Below, piece after piece: positions 33,601 through 42,020 of a stretch of 64,000 bases of DNA. Position numbers and translations under genes: made by a program. Location of the stretch: the NCBI GenBank assembly GCA_003134815.1, contig PLCO01000006.1, positions 1 to 64,000 on the forward strand. The letters run 5' to 3'. The first letter of the stretch is position 1. Each line of letters begins with the position of its first letter. The stretch is from Acidobacteriaceae bacterium (GTDB lineage Bacteria; Acidobacteriota; Terriglobia; Terriglobales; Acidobacteriaceae). Below the pieces are notes generated by a model. That model was not told the origin of the DNA. It did not search any database and saw only the letters and a list, made by a program, of their open reading frames with translations.

Positions 33601-35049
33601 GTGGAAGAGAAGGAATTGACGAGGCTCGCGCAGCGAATCTTCGGGCCGGCTGACCAAAGACAATTTGCTTCTGTCTCCGGCGACCAGAACCCGATCCATG
33701 TTGACGCCCTCTCCGCGCGACGCACACAAGGGGGCGCGCCGGTGGTGCACGGGATCAACCTGCTGCTTTGGTCGTTCGACTCTCTCGCTTCAGCGTTGTT
33801 AGATCTGCCCCCGTTGCGCAGCTTTAGCGCCAAGTTCAGCAGATTTGTCTATCTGGGCGAACAGGTTGAACTGAGATTGGTTCAGCAAGAGCCACACTGC
33901 TCACGATTAAGTTTTTCCGTCGACAACGACATTCGGTCGGAAATCGCGATTGAATTTGGAGACCCCGAGCGGCATTTACCGCCGTGGGTAGACCGTTCTC
34001 TGGCGCCTCAATCTCCTGCTTCGGCCGCATTGGATCCGAGTCTGGAACAGATCGCGGAACGCGGTGGCAACCTTGCATTCTGCATGACGACCGAGCAAGC
34101 AGCGACTCTGTTTCCGTCCGCGGCAAGATGGCTCGGCGTTCGGCGCATTATGTCACTGGCGGCCAGCTCGTACCTGGTGGGAATGGTTTGCCCTGGTTTG
34201 CACTCCCTCTATAGCGAACTATCGATCGAGACCTGCCCTGATTCAGATGCTCTGGATTTCCTGGCTTACCGGGTGAGCAAGACTTATCCGCGCTTGCGCT
34301 TGGTTAAACAAGAGATTGCAGGCGGTGGAATTACGGGAACGGTAACGTGCTTTGTTCGCACTCCACCGGCACAGCAAGCGACGATGGAGAGCCTGGCCGG
34401 GCTGGTCGATCCGGCAGAGTTCACTGGGAGCGTGGCGCTGATTGTGGGGGGATCGCGCGGATTAGGTGAGCTGACCGCCAAACTGATCGCCACGGGCGGC
34501 GGGCGCGTCCTGATTACCTGGCAAAGTGGAAGCGAAGATGCGGAAAGGGTCGCCAGGGAGATTCGTTCGGCAGGCGGTGCGTGCGCGACGCTTGCCTACG
34601 ACGCTCAAAAGCCGGCCGAAGAGCAACTTGCCGGATTGGCGCATGTCCCTACGCACGCATACTATTTCGCGACGCCACCTATCTTTCGTTCTCAAGCGGA
34701 ACTTTTTTCAAGAGAGCGACTCAAGGAGTTTCTCGCAATATACGTGGAAGGTTTCTGGCAGTTATCGCAGGCACTTCGCGCTCGTTGTCCCGAGCTATCA
34801 ATGTTTTACCCATCTTCGGTTGCCGTCGCGGAGCGCCCGCGTGGAATGACCGAATACTCCATGGCCAAAGCTGCCGGAGAGATACTATGTGCCGATATGA
34901 ATGTATCCTTGGCTCCGATGCGTGTAATTGCAGTCCGTTTGCCACGGCTGCCCACGGACCAGACTGCCTCCGTCACCGCAGCGAAATTCGCTGATCCGGT
35001 GGATACGATGTTGCCGATCGTGAGGGAGGTACAGTCTTGGCCGAGGTAA
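33601..35049 (+). CDS. Fused MaoC-type dehydratase and SDR reductase
   Basis: A protein of about 482 residues. Residues 1-115 form a hotdog MaoC-like (R)-hydratase domain with the catalytic signature SGDQNPIHVDALSARRTQGG and VVHGINLLL. A middle segment (about 130-260) may be a second, degenerate hotdog. Residues about 268-480 are a short-chain dehydrogenase with VALIVGGSRGLGE cofactor loop (GGXXXGXG) and catalytic YSMAKAAGE (Tyr/Lys). Together with FkbH and ACP this looks like a small acyl-thioester modifying unit that reduces or dehydrates an ACP-bound acyl group. Start uncertain: the GTG at 33601 is preferred, TTG at 33580 possible. Confidence 0.8.
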   Translation: MEEKELTRLAQRIFGPADQRQFASVSGDQNPIHVDALSARRTQGGAPVVHGINLLLWSFDSLASALLDLPPLRSFSAKFSRFVYLGEQVELRLVQQEPHCSRLSFSVDNDIRSEIAIEFGDPERHLPPWVDRSLAPQSPASAALDPSLEQIAERGGNLAFCMTTEQAATLFPSAARWLGVRRIMSLAASSYLVGMVCPGLHSLYSELSIETCPDSDALDFLAYRVSKTYPRLRLVKQEIAGGGITGTVTCFVRTPPAQQATMESLAGLVDPAEFTGSVALIVGGSRGLGELTAKLIATGGGRVLITWQSGSEDAERVAREIRSAGGACATLAYDAQKPAEEQLAGLAHVPTHAYYFATPPIFRSQAELFSRERLKEFLAIYVEGFWQLSQALRARCPELSMFYPSSVAVAERPRGMTEYSMAKAAGEILCADMNVSLAPMRVIAVRLPRLPTDQTASVTAAKFADPVDTMLPIVREVQSWPR

Positions 35050-35164
35050 TTGGCGCGCCTTCGAGCCTTTTCCATCCGTCGACGTCATGCGCCAGGGTCT
35101 TCCCGGGATTGCATACCTCGCGGCAGAGAAGACGCGTACACGTGCAAGGGAGAATGGCACACGA

Positions 35165-35707
35165 ATGAAGGAAAATCTGCTACGGGGATTCTTGAATAGA
35201 ATCCTTCAAACGCTCGCTACGAATTTTCCGGGCGGGCAGAATCTGCGTGTTTCACTGCACCGCGCGCGCGGGGTAAAGATCGGCAAGAATGTTTGGATTA
35301 GCTATAACGTTATCCTCGAGACATCCTACCCTTCTCTGGTCACGATTGACGACGACGCGTTTATCGGGATTGGCGTCATTGTCATTGCCCACTTCAAAGA
35401 AGCGCGCAACGGTGTACGGATCGGTAAACGTGTCTTCGTGGGACCGGGGGCGATCATTCTTCCGGATGTGGAAATCGGTGACGGCGCCGTGGTCACGGCG
35501 GGGAGCGTAGTTACGAACTCGGTGCCTGCAATGACAGTGGTCCAGGGCAACCCTGCAGTCCCCATCGCGACGTGCGGTGTGCCTCTCTGGCCGGACACTC
35601 CTTTGAAGGAGTTCTCCAGGCGGCTCAGGCCGCTGGCTTCCCGCGGGTCGAGTCAAAGAGGGATCGCCGTGGAGCAGGGCGGACCGGAATCACTGAAGGG
35701 ATCTTGA
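35165..35707 (+). CDS. LbH (hexapeptide-repeat) acyltransferase
   Basis: This protein of about 180 residues has hexapeptide repeats forming a left-handed beta-helix (GKNVWISYNVILE, IGIGVIVIAHFKEARNGVRIGKRVFVGPGAIILPDVEIGDGAVVTAGSVVT). The C-terminal PAMTVVQGNPAV is the usual end of WbbJ/CysE-type acetyltransferases. It probably puts an acetyl or other acyl group on a sugar of the polymer. Following FkbH, ACP and the MaoC-SDR protein, it may use ACP-bound acyl groups, which is speculative. The ATG at 35165 is the best start, though its ribosome site is weak. The last 30 residues are unconserved and overlap the start region of the next gene. Confidence 0.78.
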   Translation: MKENLLRGFLNRILQTLATNFPGGQNLRVSLHRARGVKIGKNVWISYNVILETSYPSLVTIDDDAFIGIGVIVIAHFKEARNGVRIGKRVFVGPGAIILPDVEIGDGAVVTAGSVVTNSVPAMTVVQGNPAVPIATCGVPLWPDTPLKEFSRRLRPLASRGSSQRGIAVEQGGPESLKGS

Positions 35708-35709
35708 GC

Positions 35710-37491
35710 TTGAAACTGATTGTGCCGTACATCGGCAAACTGAAGGATCTTGACGCTCGAATTGTAAAGCTCGCTGAGTTTCTGGGCATTTCTTGCGCAA
35801 GCGTCGCACTAGCGCCCGCAATCGATCACGCAGACTTCTTGAAAAAGTCAGTGCCCGATGAGTGTTCCTGTTTCGCGGCTAACCCCGCAGTGCTGAAAGA
35901 CTGGCTAGGGTCGCACATATCGGACGAGCTTGTTGCCTTCCTTCTTTCCCGCTTTACACACCTCTTGGTGTACGGCCTGCGCGGGGATGCATTCGACGCC
36001 GAACTGATTTCAGCCTTATCGAAGGGAAGGGTGAAATCAGTCGAGCCTATCGACGGAGAGAATTCCGTCTATACAATCGCCGAGGATTCCAAAGATGTCT
36101 GCGAAGCATTTGCGGGCCTTTCGTTTGGTCCGGTGAACCCTGTCAACGATCATGTTCTTTCGCCGAGCAACGATGGGCACTGCGTTCGCTCAATTATTTC
36201 GATTGCCGGTCGGCCCATGATGGCGTCGTTGAAAAGCGACCAATGCACCATCTGGTTGCTGGCTGGTGCCGACGTTGTTGACATAGATGCCGAGGCCGGA
36301 GACGAGCCTTTGTCGAAGTATTTTTCCCGCTTTCTTCCCCATGCGATGGCGCTGCGCGCCATCTTTGGCGAAGAAAGCTGGCGCCCCGGTGAACAACACG
36401 CTTCAGTCATCATCGACGATCCTTTGCTGCAGAGCAGCTACGGGTTTTTGAACTTCGAATCGCTTCTCGGGCTGATGAAGGAACACAATTTCTCCACTAC
36501 GATTGCGTTCATCCCATACAACTACAGGCGAAGCGCAACGAAAATTGCGCGCCTGTTCCGTGACAATTGTGACCGCTTCTCGCTTTGCTTTCACGGCAAC
36601 GACCACATGGATGCGGAGTTCGCGTCCGACGATACAGCCAGGTTAAACACTATGCTCCAAATCGCGGAGCGACGAATGAACTTGCATAAGCAGATAACCG
36701 GGGTTGGTTGCGACCGCGTGATGGTTTTTCCGCAAGGGAAATTTTCAGTCCCGGCCATGGCCGTGCTCAAATCGCGGAACTTCCTGGCCGCCGTAAATAC
36801 TGTCCCTAAGCCCAGAAATAGCGATGCTCGTCTTAGCTTCGCCGAGATTGCGCAGCCAGCTGTCCTGCGCTACGGCAGCTTCCCGCTGTTCCTTCGTAAG
36901 GACTGTCTCCATACGCAAAGTGCGGACATTGCATTCAACTGTTTCTTCGGAAGGCCCGTTCTGATCGTAGAGCATCACGACATTCTCCGAAACTCTCAAA
37001 TTCTTGCCGACGCTGCAACTAGAATCAATATGGTTGCGTCGGCGATACGTTGGTCGAATCTTGCCACTGCTGTGAGCGGATCGCTTCTCGCCCGGAGAAC
37101 ATCGGAAGGTGTTCATCAAATCAGGGCTTATTCAGGTACTGTGCGGGTTCATAACGACTCGGGAGCAGTCAAACGCTGCTCAGTTGAGTGGAACTGGTCA
37201 GGTAAGCAGGAAAGTCTCGACGGTCACGTGCTTGAAGATGGTATGCCCAGCACAAGTTACGTTGCCGATAGCGCGGGTACTCAAGTCTTGGTAGACCTGC
37301 CGCCACATAGTTCGCGAACATTGTCTCTAACTCATCAGAATCTCTACGGCAGCCTCAAAAGCATCGGAATGCGGCAAAGTGCCAGAGCTTTCCTGCGCAG
37401 AAGGCTCTCGGAAGTTCGCGACAACTACCTCAGTAAGAGCCCGCGCGTCCTGGCTGCGGCCAAGACTCTGCAACAGCGTCTTCCACATTGA
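35710..37491 (+). CDS. NodB-like/polysaccharide-deacetylase-like protein, uncharacterised
   Basis: A protein of about 593 residues. The middle (about 240-420) has a pattern like the NodB homology domain: ASVIIDDPLLQSSYGFLNFESLLGLMKEHNFSTTIAFIPYNYRR (motif-1-like Asp pair) and LCFHGNDHMDAEF (His/Asp metal-site-like), followed by VMVFPQGKFSVPAM and a trailing RPVLIVEHHD. The N-terminal 200 residues and the C-terminal beta-rich region (HQIRAYSGTVRVHNDSG) match nothing I recognise. There is no signal peptide. A role in de-N-acetylating a lipid-linked or precursor sugar is possible. I chose the TTG at 35710 (AAGGGA eight bases upstream, immediately after the previous stop); other starts upstream in frame give no family resemblance. 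Confidence 0.6.
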   Translation: MKLIVPYIGKLKDLDARIVKLAEFLGISCASVALAPAIDHADFLKKSVPDECSCFAANPAVLKDWLGSHISDELVAFLLSRFTHLLVYGLRGDAFDAELISALSKGRVKSVEPIDGENSVYTIAEDSKDVCEAFAGLSFGPVNPVNDHVLSPSNDGHCVRSIISIAGRPMMASLKSDQCTIWLLAGADVVDIDAEAGDEPLSKYFSRFLPHAMALRAIFGEESWRPGEQHASVIIDDPLLQSSYGFLNFESLLGLMKEHNFSTTIAFIPYNYRRSATKIARLFRDNCDRFSLCFHGNDHMDAEFASDDTARLNTMLQIAERRMNLHKQITGVGCDRVMVFPQGKFSVPAMAVLKSRNFLAAVNTVPKPRNSDARLSFAEIAQPAVLRYGSFPLFLRKDCLHTQSADIAFNCFFGRPVLIVEHHDILRNSQILADAATRINMVASAIRWSNLATAVSGSLLARRTSEGVHQIRAYSGTVRVHNDSGAVKRCSVEWNWSGKQESLDGHVLEDGMPSTSYVADSAGTQVLVDLPPHSSRTLSLTHQNLYGSLKSIGMRQSARAFLRRRLSEVRDNYLSKSPRVLAAAKTLQQRLPH

Positions 37492-37546
37492 GAGAGGCAA
37501 CAGCAGTGCGTGTTTTCCGGATTCGACAAGCAACCAATTTACGCGG

Positions 37547-38785
37547 ATGTCTTCTGTGACCAAGAGAGTTCTCATTATCGTTGAGAATGATGCCGTTCCC
37601 TTTGATCCACGCGTGTGGAAGGAAGCGCTTGCCTTGCACGCGGCGGGCTACGAGGTCCGGGTCCTATCTCCAAAGGACAAAGGATATGAACGAGGCTATG
37701 AATTTCGGGACGGCATTCATATCTACAGGCACCCCATTCCCGAAGCAGGAGATAGCGCGCTAGGGTACGTCTGGGAATATGGATGCGCATTGTTTTGGGA
37801 GTTTCTGTACTCCTGGTGGATCTACCTGCGCCATGGCTTCGATGTTATCCAGGGCTGCAATCCGCCGGATGACATTTTCTTAGTCGCCTTGATGTTCAGA
37901 CCATTTGGGGTCAGATTCATCTTCGACCACCACGACGTGAACCCGGAGTTGTATCTTGCGAAATACGAGAGGAGAGATTTCTTCTATCGACTTCTGGGGT
38001 GGTTGGAAAAGATGACCTTCCGTTTCTGTGACGTGGCAATGTCGACAAACGAGAGTTACAAACAGATCGCCCTAACTCGAGGCGCCATGCAGGACGAAGA
38101 TGTATTTGTCGTCCGCAATGGGCCCGATCCAGAGATATTCAAGGCGGTTCCGCCAAATCCGGTGCACAGGCGCGGCAAGCGGTATCTGGTCGGCTATGTG
38201 GGCAACATGAGTACGCAGGATGGCTTGGACATTCTCCTTGATTCCGCGTTAGAGCTTAAAAAGCAGGGTCGTAATGATGTGCACTTCACCTGCGTCGGAG
38301 GCGGACCTGGACTGCCGAGCCTTCGCAAGATGACAGAGGAAATGAATCTTGGCGATATGGTGACATTCACCGGACGAATTCCCGACGCTGAATTGCTTGA
38401 GATCCTTTCAACCGCGGATGTTTGTGTCAATCCGGATCGGCCCTGCACGATGAATAGCATGTCCACCATGATCAAGATCATGGAATACATGACACTGGGC
38501 AAGCCGATTGTTCAATTCGAAGGCGTAGAAGGCAGGTTCAGCGCTCAAGGCTCCTCGCTATACAGCGATGGTGATGGCAACATAGCGCGGGATTTCGCCG
38601 ATAAGATCGCCTGGCTACTTGACCGGCCGGATGAGAGAAAGCAAATGGGCGAGCTCGGACACCGACGAGTCGAAGAGCAATTGGCGTGGGAGCATTCCGT
38701 TCCGAGTCTTCTGGCAGCCTATGAAAGGGCATTCAGCAAAGTGCGCGGAAAACGAGCGCTGCAGACTGACGTTGCCGGCTCGTGA
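37547..38785 (+). CDS. Family 4 (GT-B) glycosyltransferase
   Basis: A 412-residue GT-B transferase starting VLIIVENDAVPFDPRVWKEALAL, a common opening of GT4 enzymes in EPS loci. It has FDHHDVNPELYLAKY, donor-site pieces YLVGYVGNMSTQDGLDILL, VTFTGRIPDAELLEILSTADVCVNPD, and a nucleotide-sugar Glu region IMEYMTLGKPIVQFEGVEGRFS. The sugar is not known. The ATG at 37547 follows 55 bases after the deacetylase-like gene. Its stop overlaps the GTG of the next gene (GTGA), suggesting translational coupling to the acyltransferase that follows. Confidence 0.85.
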   Translation: MSSVTKRVLIIVENDAVPFDPRVWKEALALHAAGYEVRVLSPKDKGYERGYEFRDGIHIYRHPIPEAGDSALGYVWEYGCALFWEFLYSWWIYLRHGFDVIQGCNPPDDIFLVALMFRPFGVRFIFDHHDVNPELYLAKYERRDFFYRLLGWLEKMTFRFCDVAMSTNESYKQIALTRGAMQDEDVFVVRNGPDPEIFKAVPPNPVHRRGKRYLVGYVGNMSTQDGLDILLDSALELKKQGRNDVHFTCVGGGPGLPSLRKMTEEMNLGDMVTFTGRIPDAELLEILSTADVCVNPDRPCTMNSMSTMIKIMEYMTLGKPIVQFEGVEGRFSAQGSSLYSDGDGNIARDFADKIAWLLDRPDERKQMGELGHRRVEEQLAWEHSVPSLLAAYERAFSKVRGKRALQTDVAGS

Positions 38786-40725
38786 CGATGAAGCCGCCCA
38801 CCACCAGCTTGAAGTATCGGCCGGATATTGATGGTCTCAGGGCCGTCGCCGTTTTAAGCGTGCTTGCGTTTCATTTAGGTATTGCAAAAACGACGGGGGG
38901 GTTTGTTGGGGTTGATGTTTTCTTTGTTATCTCCGGCTACCTTATCAGCTCCATTGTCTTCTCTGAGATTGCGGCTTCACGGTTCTCGATAGTCGCCTTT
39001 TATGAGCGGCGCATTCGACGCATCTTTCCCGCTCTTTTCGCGATGTTGGCCGTATCTACGATTTTCGCGTTTGTTTATCTTTTCCCAAATGAACTTATCG
39101 ACTACAGTAAGTCGATGCTTGCGGCTACCGCTTCCGGTTCTAACTTCTATTTCTGGCGGCATTCCGGTTATTTCGATTCACCGACGTCTCAGCCGCTACT
39201 GCATACGTGGTCGCTGGCGGTGGAAGAGCAGTTCTATATCACATTTCCGCTCTTCCTTGTGTTTGTTCGCAGGCTCTTTCCAAGACGGCTAAAAGTTGCG
39301 GTGGTGATTCTGTTTTGTGTGTCTCTCGCGGCTAGTGTGATCGTCGTCTCGCGTAATGAGCAAACAGCGTTTTATATGCCTTACACCCGGGCATGGGAAC
39401 TCTTAGCGGGCACTATTCTTTCGTTGGAAATTATTCCGTACACAAAATCGGTATGGCTGCGAAACCTGGGGTCGTTTGCGGGCATCGCGCTCATTGCATA
39501 TTCAGTCGTGACTTATACGGAGCAAACGCGCTTTCCCGGCTTCAGCGCCTTGGCGCCATGTATTGGTTCAGCTCTCGTTATTTGGGTAGGGGGCTCCGGG
39601 TCCTCTCTGGTCGGTTCGGTACTGTCCTGGCGCCCAGTCGTCTTCATTGGGCTGATCTCCTACTCTCTCTATCTGTGGCACTGGCCCATCATCGTTTTGC
39701 GCCATATGGGGGTTCTTTTCGGCGTTGGTCTCGCCACTTCGCTGGGTCACGCGGCTCTGCTTTCCTCTCATCGGTTTGACATGGCGGCTGAGATCGCCAT
39801 TTCATTCGCCCTTGCGGTTCTCTCCTGGCGTTTTGTCGAGCGGCCATTCCGAATAGGTCGCATGCGCTTAAGCGGACGGCCGCTATTCGCGCTGGCCGGC
39901 GCGGCGATGCTAGTCTTTATCGTTGTTTCGTCCTGCACCATACTCGCTGGTGGATTTAAGGGGCGCTTTCCAGCCGACGCAGTCGCGATTGCGTCGGGCA
40001 TGGAGGGCAGTCAAGGGACGGGAACCGATCGGCTTGGGGTCTGCTTTATTCTCCCCGAGAATTCTTTTGAGAAATACAACCGCGATCTGTGTCTGCGGGA
40101 AGATAGTCACAAGAAGAATTATCTTTTGCTGGGCGATAGCCACTCCGCAATGCTTTGGTCGGCGCTCGAATCCTCTCTTCAGGATGCAAACGTGATGCAG
40201 GCGAGTGCCGCTGCATGCGAGCCATCTCTCAACCCCACAGGTACTCCCAGCTGCCGGCAGATGATGGCCTACATTTTTCAGACCTATCTGCCGACCCATC
40301 CGATCCAGGGCATGTTTGTTGTAGGGCGTTGGGAAGATAAAGATATGGATGCGCTTGGAGGAGTAATCGCCTGGGCCAGGCTGCGTGGGTTGCCAGTGAC
40401 GGTGATTGGTCCCGTGCCGGAGTACGATGGCCCTCTGCCCAGGCTGCTCGCCTACTCCATTGCCTGGAATCAGCCGGGCTTGGTCAGTCATCATCTCGTT
40501 CCGGGCGGTGCGTTGATGGATGCAAAGATGCAAAGCATGGCCGCCAACATCTGGCATGTGCCCTACATCTCGCTCTATCGTGAAATTTGCGGCGGACATG
40601 GCTGTGCGGAATTTGCCGATGCCGCACATACGGTGCCAATGATGGGCGATACAGACCACCTTACAAAGTTAGGCGCTCTTGTCGTTGTTCGGGACCTCGT
40701 GGCAAAGGGAGAATTGAGCGAGTAG
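38782..40725 (+). CDS. OafA-type membrane O-acyltransferase fused to an SGNH domain
   Basis: A 647-residue protein. Residues 1-360 form a polytopic acyltransferase-3 domain (YRPDIDGLRAVAVLSVLAFHLG with the catalytic His, GFVGVDVFFVISGYLISSI, YERRIRRIFPALF). A periplasmic SGNH hydrolase-like domain follows, with YLLLGDSHSAMLW (Ser of block I) and DTDHLTKLGA (Asp-X2-His of the C-terminal block). This architecture O-acetylates surface polysaccharides on the periplasmic side. The GTG start overlaps the previous stop by four bases; an ATG at 38788 is an alternative. A seven-G run (38895-38901) lies in the early coding part. Confidence 0.9.
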   Translation: MTMKPPTTSLKYRPDIDGLRAVAVLSVLAFHLGIAKTTGGFVGVDVFFVISGYLISSIVFSEIAASRFSIVAFYERRIRRIFPALFAMLAVSTIFAFVYLFPNELIDYSKSMLAATASGSNFYFWRHSGYFDSPTSQPLLHTWSLAVEEQFYITFPLFLVFVRRLFPRRLKVAVVILFCVSLAASVIVVSRNEQTAFYMPYTRAWELLAGTILSLEIIPYTKSVWLRNLGSFAGIALIAYSVVTYTEQTRFPGFSALAPCIGSALVIWVGGSGSSLVGSVLSWRPVVFIGLISYSLYLWHWPIIVLRHMGVLFGVGLATSLGHAALLSSHRFDMAAEIAISFALAVLSWRFVERPFRIGRMRLSGRPLFALAGAAMLVFIVVSSCTILAGGFKGRFPADAVAIASGMEGSQGTGTDRLGVCFILPENSFEKYNRDLCLREDSHKKNYLLLGDSHSAMLWSALESSLQDANVMQASAAACEPSLNPTGTPSCRQMMAYIFQTYLPTHPIQGMFVVGRWEDKDMDALGGVIAWARLRGLPVTVIGPVPEYDGPLPRLLAYSIAWNQPGLVSHHLVPGGALMDAKMQSMAANIWHVPYISLYREICGGHGCAEFADAAHTVPMMGDTDHLTKLGALVVVRDLVAKGELSE

Positions 40726-40857
40726 GGCAGTTGGCCGGACAAATCAGCCAAGAGTTAATCGTGAGCGGAGGCAATCGGGGAAGAGTGGCTCGCAGTTGAA
40801 AAGCAGTAGGACGACTACGGTGGACGGCGCTAAGCAGGTCAAGGAGAGAGATCTCAG

Positions 40858-41691
40858 ATGAATGACACGATACGAAGATTCCTGTTTGCGAATGGCCTGT
40901 CGCGACAGATCTACTGCGCGGTGCGGCAGGCGTACCATACCCGGATGTATGAAAGAGGAGCGGGGCGATATTTCCTGAACGCCGACGAAGTGAAGAATGC
41001 CCTTCACGCAAACGGGGAGACTACTCCGGTTGATCTCCACACAAAGGACGGCCTTACCATCACAATCAGGCGGAATTTTGGCGATGCGATGACCATCGCT
41101 GAAATTTTTCTGGACGATTGTTATGCCCACAACCTGAAACTTCCTCCAAACCCCGTCGTAATAGATGTAGGCGGCTTTGTTGGGGACTTTTCCTTGTACG
41201 CGGTGAAGCGCCTTAACGCGCGCAGGGTGATCGTTTGCGAGCCCTCGCTGCGGAATTGGACACTCCTCCTCAAGAACATTGCCAACAACGGCTATGAAGG
41301 CCGTATCGAGCCCGTGAACAAGGCGGTTACGGATGGCGGGGACGTGATGATGAATATTGATGCTCCCGACGAAGCCCAATGTATGGTCTCCGCTTACTTT
41401 CCAAGCGAGCAACCATTGAGCTCCGTCTCCGGGATTTCCCTAGGGCAGCTCCTCAAGGACCACGATGTCGAGAGCGTCGATCTATTGAAGATAGACTGCG
41501 AGGGCGGAGAATATTTAATTCTCGAGAGCACCCCGACCGATGTGCTGAGTCGCGTCCGGAATATCGTTTTTGAGTATCACGATAATATCGACGGGAGCTG
41601 GGAAAGGTTAAGAGGGGTAAAGCAACGACTTCGCCGGGAAGGATATGCTCTCCGCACGCGCAAGGGTCTCGTATCGGCCCGGCGGTCGTAA
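40858..41691 (+). CDS. FkbM-family SAM-dependent methyltransferase
   Basis: A 277-residue methyltransferase. Motif I is VVIDVGGFVGDFSLYAVKR (about 102-120), with the acidic ribose-binding IVCEPSLRNWTLLLKNI (about 125-140) and the hallmark VDLLKIDCEGGEYLILEST of the FkbM family (about 205-225). It probably O-methylates a sugar hydroxyl of the polymer. Ribosome site AGGAGAGAG precedes the ATG. It is the last gene before a 329-base gap, so it may end an operon. Confidence 0.85.
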   Translation: MNDTIRRFLFANGLSRQIYCAVRQAYHTRMYERGAGRYFLNADEVKNALHANGETTPVDLHTKDGLTITIRRNFGDAMTIAEIFLDDCYAHNLKLPPNPVVIDVGGFVGDFSLYAVKRLNARRVIVCEPSLRNWTLLLKNIANNGYEGRIEPVNKAVTDGGDVMMNIDAPDEAQCMVSAYFPSEQPLSSVSGISLGQLLKDHDVESVDLLKIDCEGGEYLILESTPTDVLSRVRNIVFEYHDNIDGSWERLRGVKQRLRREGYALRTRKGLVSARRS

Positions 41692-42020
41692 GGTTGTCGG
41701 GTCGGGTAGTTCAATTCCGAAGAGAGGCGCCGGATACCGCCGAGTTCCTCGCTGAATTTAGCCTTATCTGAGAATGCTCTTAAGGAGAGTGACGTGTTGT
41801 TTGGAACGTCGGGTGCCTGTAACTCGTCGAACATTCAGATTTCTTAGGCCAATGCGGGAATTTCTTCCGTATTTCGACACAGATTTGAAAGAACTTAGGA
41901 GCATTACTTCCAGTTGTTTGTAAATGTAACTTTGGTCACCATTGGTTGTTACGAATCGGTCATTTTCTGCTAAAATCGCTAAACGGTCCTCTAATTTAAG
42001 GCCTTACCAAGGAACACTCG
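41692..42020. other. Intergenic region with possible promoter for the beta-helix gene
   Basis: No gene is visible in these 329 bases. It is AT-rich toward the 3' end. A TAAAAT at 41971-41976 could be a -10 box with TTGTTA 19 bases upstream, weakly supported. A weak -24/-12-like element lies at 41802-41816 (TGG, N10, GC), with a poor -12 half. AGGAA seven bases before the next ATG is a clear ribosome site. The gap probably separates two transcription units. Confidence 0.4.

Noticed and set aside
41802-41816. Sigma-54 promoter in front of the beta-helix gene
   Set aside because: GG-N10-GC spacing is present but the -12 half (GTGC) and part of the -24 half are poor; such spacing is common by chance.
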